In this document: one piece after another, positions 45,287 to 49,821 of the stretch
Numbering within the stretch: position 1 is the first letter of the stretch
How the letters are laid out: each line of letters begins with the position of its first letter
Source of the DNA: CAYFZR01 sp046760505 [NCBI: Candidatus Hydrothermarchaeota archaeon]
GTDB taxonomy: Archaea; CAYFZR01
Direction: 5' to 3'
DNA: 49,821 bases
NCBI GenBank assembly: GCA_046760505.1
Contig: JBHIEG010000014.1
Location: 1 to 49,821 of the forward strand
Translations under genes and position numbers: made by a program
Notes under the pieces: generated by a model
Database searches by the model: none
Told to the model about the DNA's origin: nothing
Seen by the model: only the letters and a program-made list of their open reading frames with translations

Positions 45287-45553
45287 ATGAAACTTGCTCG
45301 TCTAATTCATTTGGTTGTGGATGATTTTAATGATCTGAAGCAATTCAATCTCGCATGCAATCTCATAGGATTATTGTCGGAGAGAAAAGAGATGAGTGTG
45401 GATGAAATCTCAAGGGAACTTAAGGTTAATCTGGGTGATTTGGAAGATATATTAAAGAAGTTGATAAAAAAAGGATTGATTAAATCATCAGCAAATGATA
45501 TTGCCTTACTGATCACTCAGGAATCAAACGATATGATGTTGGATACTATCTAA
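45287..45553 (+). CDS. Small winged-helix protein downstream of the copper genes
   Basis: An 88-residue protein with a winged-helix fold: helical N-terminus (IHLVVDDFNDLKQFNLACNL), then IGLLSERKEMSVDEISRELK and a recognition helix LGDLEDILKKLIKKGLIKSS. No metal-binding Cys or His cluster is visible, so a copper-responsive role is only suggested by position. The start is ATG 45287 because GGTG is 6 bases upstream; TTG 45275 and GTG 45278 are in-frame alternatives. It may be transcribed alone from its own promoter. Confidence 0.65.
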   Translation: MKLARLIHLVVDDFNDLKQFNLACNLIGLLSERKEMSVDEISRELKVNLGDLEDILKKLIKKGLIKSSANDIALLITQESNDMMLDTI

Positions 45554-45689
45554 TTTGCTAACCTATTATAGGAGTACTCACAATCAAAATAACAATCTAT
45601 CGTTACATCATAGATAATAGTTTGACGATAAATGATTGTATGATAAATGCTCTTTATATAGTGATGGTTATTATGGTAATATGTAAGAT

Positions 45690-45747
45690 TCTCACGCAAT
45701 AATTTAATTATCTATAATTTAATTATCTGAGAGCAAATAGTGTGAGA
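45690..45747. repeat. Tandem palindromic repeat flanked by TCTCAC/GTGAGA arms
   Basis: ATAATTTAATTATCT occurs twice without a gap (45699-45713 and 45714-45728, identical). Each unit contains the palindrome ATAATT-T-AATTAT. The pair is flanked by TCTCAC (45690-45695) and GTGAGA (45742-45747), an inverted repeat that could form a stem around them. It lies in the 280-base gap before the DUF1614 gene; it may be an operator or structured RNA. Confidence 0.6.
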
Positions 45748-45799
45748 GGCCCGGTGTTCAGTTGAATCCTTATTTAAGTTCAAAAATTTGCATGTATAA

Positions 45800-45811
45800 A
45801 CTTTTTATATT
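45800..45811 (+). promoter_or_regulatory. TATA box of the DUF1614 gene
   Basis: ACTTTTTATATT is centred about 27 bases before ATG 45834, indicating a leaderless transcript and excluding the longer frame back to 45762. Confidence 0.55.
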
Positions 45812-45833
45812 TTTCCGTTGTATTCCTAAGGTA

Positions 45834-46514
45834 ATGCCTCGTTTAGCCTATCCCCCACTGGTAATTCCTTTCATCATAATATTTTTCATCCTATTATCTT
45901 TGGTTTTGCTACTAGTTCAGATAGGTATCTTTGGCATCGCCTTTACAAAACTTGGTTTCGATCCCAGAGTTATTTTATCACTTTTGTTCCTCTCTTTGTT
46001 CGGAAGTTTTGTAAATATTCCAATAAAAAGGCTAGAATCAGAGCGTCCTATGATCTCAGGTGAAATCGTTGATTTTTTTGGAATGAAATACGTAATACCG
46101 GTAGTGAGAAGAAAAACTGCAACAATAATTGCCATAAACTTTGGAGGCGGAATAATACCTCTTCTTGTCTCAATTTATTTGATGAGCAAGGTACAACACA
46201 TAGAAAGAGTATTACTCGCGGTATTCATACTCGCCATAATGATAAACAGGATGGCAAGACCAGTGAGGGGAGTCGGTATTGCAGTCCCAGCATTGATTCC
46301 TCCTCTTTTAGCCGCAACCATTGCATATATTTTATCTCCCTTTGAGGCGCCAGCTGTTGCCTATATTTCCGGAACTCTGGGCAGCCTGTTAGGCGCTGAT
46401 ATACTCAATATAAATAAGGTTAAGGACCTAGGAGCTCCTGTTGCATCTATAGGTGGAGCGGGCACATTTGATGGAATATTTCTGACTGGAATAATAGCCG
46501 TACTTCTTACTTAG
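45834..46514 (+). CDS. DUF1614 membrane protein
   Basis: The protein has about 226 residues and six or seven hydrophobic segments. The start MPRLAYPPLVIPF, the helix pair VLLLVQIGIFGIAFTKLGFD, GSFVNIPIKRLES and the glycine-rich C-terminus LGAPVASIGGAGTFDGIFLTG match the DUF1614 family found in archaea and some bacteria. The conserved ends suggest a transporter or enzyme in the membrane, but no function is established. It is convergent with corA. A palindromic repeat and a TATA box precede it. Confidence 0.75.
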   Translation: MPRLAYPPLVIPFIIIFFILLSLVLLLVQIGIFGIAFTKLGFDPRVILSLLFLSLFGSFVNIPIKRLESERPMISGEIVDFFGMKYVIPVVRRKTATIIAINFGGGIIPLLVSIYLMSKVQHIERVLLAVFILAIMINRMARPVRGVGIAVPALIPPLLAATIAYILSPFEAPAVAYISGTLGSLLGADILNINKVKDLGAPVASIGGAGTFDGIFLTGIIAVLLT

Positions 46515-46551
46515 GTTTACTCCAAGTTTTTATTTTATATCCTTTTTATTT

Positions 46552-47673
46552 TTATATCCATTTTTTTCTCCTAAAATAGAGTAACATCGAGATGCCTATG
46601 GCAAGCATAATGAGCCAAACTAAGGGATAGCCCAAACGCCATTCAAGTTCTGGCATATATTCAAAATTCATCCCATATACGCCCGCTAAAAAAGTCATAG
46701 GAATGAATATCGTGGCAATAATCGTTAAAACTTTCATAACTTCATTCATCATATTGCTGATACTAGAAAGGTACACATCGAGCATTCCGGAAATCATATC
46801 TCTAAGCGACTCCAATGTATCAATAACTTGGATCGTATGATCGTAAACATCTCTTAGATATATACGTGTAGATTCATGAATAAGCGCTGATTCTCCTCTT
46901 TCCAATCCATTAACTACTTCTCTTAAGGGCCAGAAAGACTTGCGCAAGAATATCATGTCCCTTTTTAAATTGTGGATGATTTGCAAGGTCTCTGGTGTGG
47001 GATTTTTCACCAACTCTTCTTCTATATCTTCTATTTTTTCTCCAAGTTTCTCAAGTATTATGAAGTAACTGTCGACAATTGCATCTATTAAGGCATATGC
47101 GAGGTAGTCAGAACCCATTTTTCTGATTCGACCTTTTCCGCTTCTAATTCTTTCTCTCACCTGATTAAAAATATCTCTCTCACTTTCTTGAAATGATATA
47201 ACGAAATTTGGACCGAGAATTAAACTAACCTGCTGGGTATCTATTTCATTCTCTTTTTCATCATAGTAGAACATCTTTAAAACTATGAAGATATACTCCT
47301 CAAAGTCCTCAATTTTGGGTCGTTGTTCAGTGTTCAATATATCTTCAAGTATAAGAGGATGTAAGTTGAAATTTTCTCCGATTTTTTCAATAACATCAAT
47401 CTGATGAATTCCATCTATGTTTATCCATCTTACAGTTGCTTTGCCTTTTAATGGAAAGCATTCATCAACATTCTTTGCTACTTTCTCTTGGAAATAAACC
47501 TCACCGTAATCTATTATTGTAATCTTTACCTTCTCAGTTTTTCTCTCTCCTATATGAATTAAAGTTCCGGGAGGAAGCCAACTTTTTTCTCTCTGGGCAT
47601 AAAATTCCCTCCAGAGGGTTGCAAGGTAATTTAATATAAAAAGTATAAAATCTATTGCGTGGAAAAAGTCCAA
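46552..47673 (-). CDS. corA: CorA magnesium/cobalt transporter
   Basis: CorA-type pentameric Mg2+/Co2+ channel of 373 residues. The large cytoplasmic domain contains LPPGTLIHIGERKTEKV and LILEDILNTEQRPKIEDFEE, the long stalk helix follows, and the membrane part begins VLTIIATIFIPMTFLAGVYGMNF with the selectivity motif GMN, ending in a basic tail RRKKWI. The first ~30 residues (MDFFHAIDFILFILNYL) are an unusual hydrophobic extension starting at TTG 47673; no better in-frame start was found, so the true N-terminus is uncertain. It is divergent from DUF432-mscS. Confidence 0.92.
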   Translation of the reverse strand: MDFFHAIDFILFILNYLATLWREFYAQREKSWLPPGTLIHIGERKTEKVKITIIDYGEVYFQEKVAKNVDECFPLKGKATVRWINIDGIHQIDVIEKIGENFNLHPLILEDILNTEQRPKIEDFEEYIFIVLKMFYYDEKENEIDTQQVSLILGPNFVISFQESERDIFNQVRERIRSGKGRIRKMGSDYLAYALIDAIVDSYFIILEKLGEKIEDIEEELVKNPTPETLQIIHNLKRDMIFLRKSFWPLREVVNGLERGESALIHESTRIYLRDVYDHTIQVIDTLESLRDMISGMLDVYLSSISNMMNEVMKVLTIIATIFIPMTFLAGVYGMNFEYMPELEWRLGYPLVWLIMLAIGISMLLYFRRKKWI

Positions 47674-47674
47674 A

Positions 47675-47685
47675 GTTTTAAATAG
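47675..47685. promoter_or_regulatory. Shared TATA-like TTTAAA for the DUF432 gene (and possibly corA)
   Basis: GTTTTAAATAG is centred 27 bases before ATG 47707, giving a leaderless DUF432 message. Its core TTTAAA is palindromic and overlaps the first bases upstream of corA. Confidence 0.45.
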
Positions 47686-47706
47686 AATTGATACATCCCA
47701 AGCGAT

Positions 47707-48447
47707 ATGGTTTACGGAGAATATGAATTAGAGAGCAGGGAACTAGAATTAAATGATCAGATCATCCGGGTAGAAAAAGTAGGAGAAGGATCCTTTACTT
47801 ACAGGAGAATATACTTAGAAGAAGAACAGAAAAAAGTTTTAGTAGATTCTCATGAAGGAAGAATTGGTATCTATCCAATTCCTCCTGTGTTCATACCTCA
47901 AAGAATATCTGATCATGTCGAACTTGTATTCGATTCTAGTATTCTATTGGGACCTAACGAATCCAGGGATGTTTTTTTCTTTATGCCCATTGAAATAGGA
48001 ATATTTTTGATTGAAAAAAATTCTCTAAGCCTAATAGATTCTTTCAATTTTGAAAAAGTTAAATATGCTTTATACGGTCCAGCTGAGAATGGAATAATAT
48101 GTAGGTACTACAAAACATCTCCCTCATACAAAAAACCAGAAGCAGACCCTTTTAAATATGCTATCGTAAGCCTTAAAGCAAACAATAAAACAAATAACTG
48201 GATAAGCATAAGTAGACTGGTTCTTCCTGCTCTAGATTTGGTCTTCTATTATAGCGAGAATTCAGTATTCCTTGGGAAGAGTACGATGGAAATAGTGAGT
48301 GATCAAGTTGCCAAAACAGATTGCACCGAGAAACCACCTTTAAAAGATCTAAAAAAGGCTTTAAGTATGCGAGATTTGGAAAAAAAGAAAATACCCGGCG
48401 CTAAAATGTTAGAAAAAACGAAGTTCATCATGGAGTGGGGATATTGA
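47707..48447 (+). CDS. DUF432 protein coupled to MscS
   Basis: A 246-residue soluble protein of the archaeal DUF432 family. It begins MVYGEYELESRELELNDQII; the family trait of aromatic and proline-rich stretches (GIYPIPPVFIPQRISDHVEL, VFFFMPIEIGIFLI) is visible. I know of no activity. It overlaps the following mscS gene by 13 bases, so both proteins are made together, suggesting it modulates or is gated with the channel. The gene begins at ATG 47707 behind a TATA-like box. Confidence 0.8.
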   Translation: MVYGEYELESRELELNDQIIRVEKVGEGSFTYRRIYLEEEQKKVLVDSHEGRIGIYPIPPVFIPQRISDHVELVFDSSILLGPNESRDVFFFMPIEIGIFLIEKNSLSLIDSFNFEKVKYALYGPAENGIICRYYKTSPSYKKPEADPFKYAIVSLKANNKTNNWISISRLVLPALDLVFYYSENSVFLGKSTMEIVSDQVAKTDCTEKPPLKDLKKALSMRDLEKKKIPGAKMLEKTKFIMEWGY

Positions 48448-49277
48448 TAGATGTCTTATCCTATAAGGTTTGGGGAGAAGCAACGCTTCTAGATCTCCTG
48501 ATAGTTGCAGTACTGATGTTTTTCGCTTTAATAATTGCAAGCATGGTTAGATCAACTCTTAGAAGATCCTTAAAGCATGTTTACCCTCCCTCAACACTCT
48601 CTGTATTGGAGAAGATCACCTACTATGGAATCCTCTCAATCGCCTTTTTAGCAGCCCTAACTCAGCTTGGAGTGAATTTTACAGGCTTAGTAATTGCTGG
48701 TGGTTTTCTTGGAATAATAATTGGTTTTGCCAGCCAGACTGTAGTAAGCAACTTGATTTCCGGGATATTTTTATTCATCGATAAGCCGTTCAAGATAGGT
48801 GAAGCAGTTGACATTGGAGGGGTATCGGGAGTTGTTACCGATATTTCGATTTTCTCAACAAAAATTAGAACTTGGGATGGTATTTACGTTAGATTGGCTA
48901 ATGAGAAGGTTTTTTCGTCTGAGATACATAATTTTCACGCACATGTTGTTAGAAGATTTAGTTACATAGTAGGGATAAGATACGCTGATGATGCAGATAA
49001 AGCGATTGAAATCATAAAAAAAGTTATAGAAGAGCATCCTCTTGCTCTAGCAGAGCCTGAACCAGTTGTTTTTGTGGATGAATTGGCGGATAATAGCGTA
49101 AACATTCGAGTTAATATTTGGGCTCCTTCTAAACAATGGTACACGGTTAAAATGGAGTTACTCTGGAAAATCAAAAGAGCACTCGAAGAAGAGGGAATAC
49201 AGATTCCATTTCCGCAGAGAGTAATATGGTATGGGAAAGAGAACCCAAAGGGGGACTCGGATTCACCAGATGCTTAA
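48435..49277 (+). CDS. mscS: Small-conductance mechanosensitive channel MscS
   Basis: The 280-residue channel has three N-terminal spans. The pore helix is VIAGGFLGIIIGFASQTVVS, followed by NLISGIFLFIDKPFKIGEAVDI, the hallmark sequence of MscS. The cytoplasmic beta and alpha/beta vestibule follows (VVTDISIFSTKIRTWDGIYV, VNIRVNIWAPSKQWYTVKME). It releases solutes on osmotic down-shock. The GTG start overlaps the DUF432 gene. Confidence 0.92.
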   Translation: MGILIDVLSYKVWGEATLLDLLIVAVLMFFALIIASMVRSTLRRSLKHVYPPSTLSVLEKITYYGILSIAFLAALTQLGVNFTGLVIAGGFLGIIIGFASQTVVSNLISGIFLFIDKPFKIGEAVDIGGVSGVVTDISIFSTKIRTWDGIYVRLANEKVFSSEIHNFHAHVVRRFSYIVGIRYADDADKAIEIIKKVIEEHPLALAEPEPVVFVDELADNSVNIRVNIWAPSKQWYTVKMELLWKIKRALEEEGIQIPFPQRVIWYGKENPKGDSDSPDA

Positions 49278-49293
49278 GATCAAAAGACCCGTC

Positions 49294-49821
49294 TCAACCC
49301 AATTCTGGAACAAAGATCTCAGGCATCTTTCTCTTATGGTCTGACTTTCTTATCATTTCTTTAACATTATCAACGTCTTTTTCTTCGATTTTCTCTAATT
49401 TTTCTTCTTCTATAGCCTTTAAAATTCTGTCTAGATTCTCATAGGTTATACCTAACTCTTCTTCATCTGTCTGCCCTTCCCACAGTCCTGCTGAAGGTGG
49501 CTTCTCTATGATTTCTCCTGGAATTTCTAGTACTTTTGCCAGTTTTCTTACTTGAGTCTTGTATAACCCTCCTAAGGGCAATAGATCTACTCCTCCGTCT
49601 CCATATTTCGTGAAGTATCCTACCATAAGTTCGCTTTTGTTACCGGATCCGCAAACCAGATAATCGTACACACTGGCAAAATAATAAAGAGTAATCATTC
49701 TTAATCTTGGCTTGAGATTTGATTTTGCTATTAAATCATCTTCAGGCAAGATTTCTAAGAATTTATCGTATAAAGGAGTTAAATCTATCCTTTCTGTTCT
49801 TATATCAAATTTTTCCGCTAC
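49294..49821 (-). CDS. nadE: NAD+ synthetase (ammonia-dependent), C-terminal part, cut by the window edge
   Basis: The frame is open from 49821 down to the stop at 49294 and lacks the N-terminal ATP loop SGGxDS, which would lie beyond the window. Visible are GSGNKSELMVGYFTKYGDG, PLGGLYKTQVRKLAKVLEIP and the KPPSAGLWEGQTDEEELG motif, which together define NadE. It amidates deamido-NAD with ammonia. The gene is convergent with mscS, ending 17 bases away. Confidence 0.93.
   Translation of the reverse strand, partial: VAEKFDIRTERIDLTPLYDKFLEILPEDDLIAKSNLKPRLRMITLYYFASVYDYLVCGSGNKSELMVGYFTKYGDGGVDLLPLGGLYKTQVRKLAKVLEIPGEIIEKPPSAGLWEGQTDEEELGITYENLDRILKAIEEEKLEKIEEKDVDNVKEMIRKSDHKRKMPEIFVPELG

Noticed and set aside
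45640-45760. Possible C/D box small RNA (GTGATGG and a later CTGA)
   Set aside because: The boxes do not match the consensus well and lack paired C'/D' boxes, so I only kept the repeat as a finding.
45741-45775. tRNA-like T-arm sequence (GTTCAGTTGAATCC) suggesting an attachment site
   Set aside because: No other cloverleaf parts and no integrase or repeat of a tRNA end are present in the window.

Overview
The window is chromosomal DNA from an AT-rich (my estimate, mid-to-upper 30s % GC) anaerobic archaeon of the euryarchaeal type. The evidence is a class I HMG-CoA reductase for isoprenoid lipids, archaeal-type riboflavin synthase (RibC) and FAD synthase (RibL), the DUF39/NIL-ferredoxin homocysteine system, archaea-typical families (DUF357, DUF432, DUF1614), a tRNA gene that appears to carry a short intron, and TATA-like boxes centred about 25-27 bases before several start codons, which suggests many leaderless transcripts. 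I cannot name the species. No insertion sequence, prophage, CRISPR array, rRNA or plasmid origin was seen. Coding density is very high and no gene-free stretch exceeds 300 bases.

Layout. 0-3.1 kb: an intron-containing tRNA (best read as Pro-CGG), a small membrane protein, then a minus-strand pair made of a membrane-anchored winged-helix protein and a secreted CWB2-repeat surface protein. 3.2-7.9 kb: an Xre-type regulator overlapping HMG-CoA reductase, a thioredoxin-reductase-like flavoprotein and two signal-peptide/single-span membrane proteins. 7.9-10.5 kb: a CcmF haem-lyase homologue split into two divergent genes, with an extra membrane protein. 10.5-16.1 kb: nucleotidyltransferase-cupin fusion, HAD phosphatase, hisG with a stand-alone RAM domain, and aspartate-semialdehyde sulfurtransferase with its NIL-ferredoxin. 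15.6-25.5 kb: an ArsR-type regulator fused to a DUF4430-like domain, divergent from a long operon, cbiM-cbiN-(37-aa ORF)-cbiQ-cbiO-cbiX-cbiC-cbiD-cbiE-cbiT-cbiL-cbiF-cbiGH, for cobalt uptake and anaerobic corrin ring synthesis. 25.6-32.9 kb: HAD phosphatases, DUF357, a large AAA+ ATPase, riboflavin/FAD genes (ribL, ribH, ribC), a class V aminotransferase and small membrane proteins. 33.0-42.4 kb: branched-chain amino acid genes, leuA-ilvD-ilvB-ilvH-ilvC on the minus strand and leuC-leuD-leuB on the plus strand. 42.5-49.8 kb: copper ATPase CopA with a 47-aa YHS protein, a small winged-helix protein, a DUF1614 membrane protein, CorA, DUF432-MscS and the truncated end of nadE.

How they fit together. 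The cobalamin block couples cobalt import to chelation and ring methylation and has a plausible corrinoid-responsive regulator at its head. The ilv/leu genes cover valine and leucine synthesis except for the final transaminase. RibL, RibC and RibH make riboflavin and FAD, and a HAD phosphatase translationally coupled to ribC is a candidate for the often-unassigned phosphatase step. A recurring short helical hairpin appears in several membrane/surface proteins of the first 10 kb, and a secretion/redox/c-type haem theme runs through that region.
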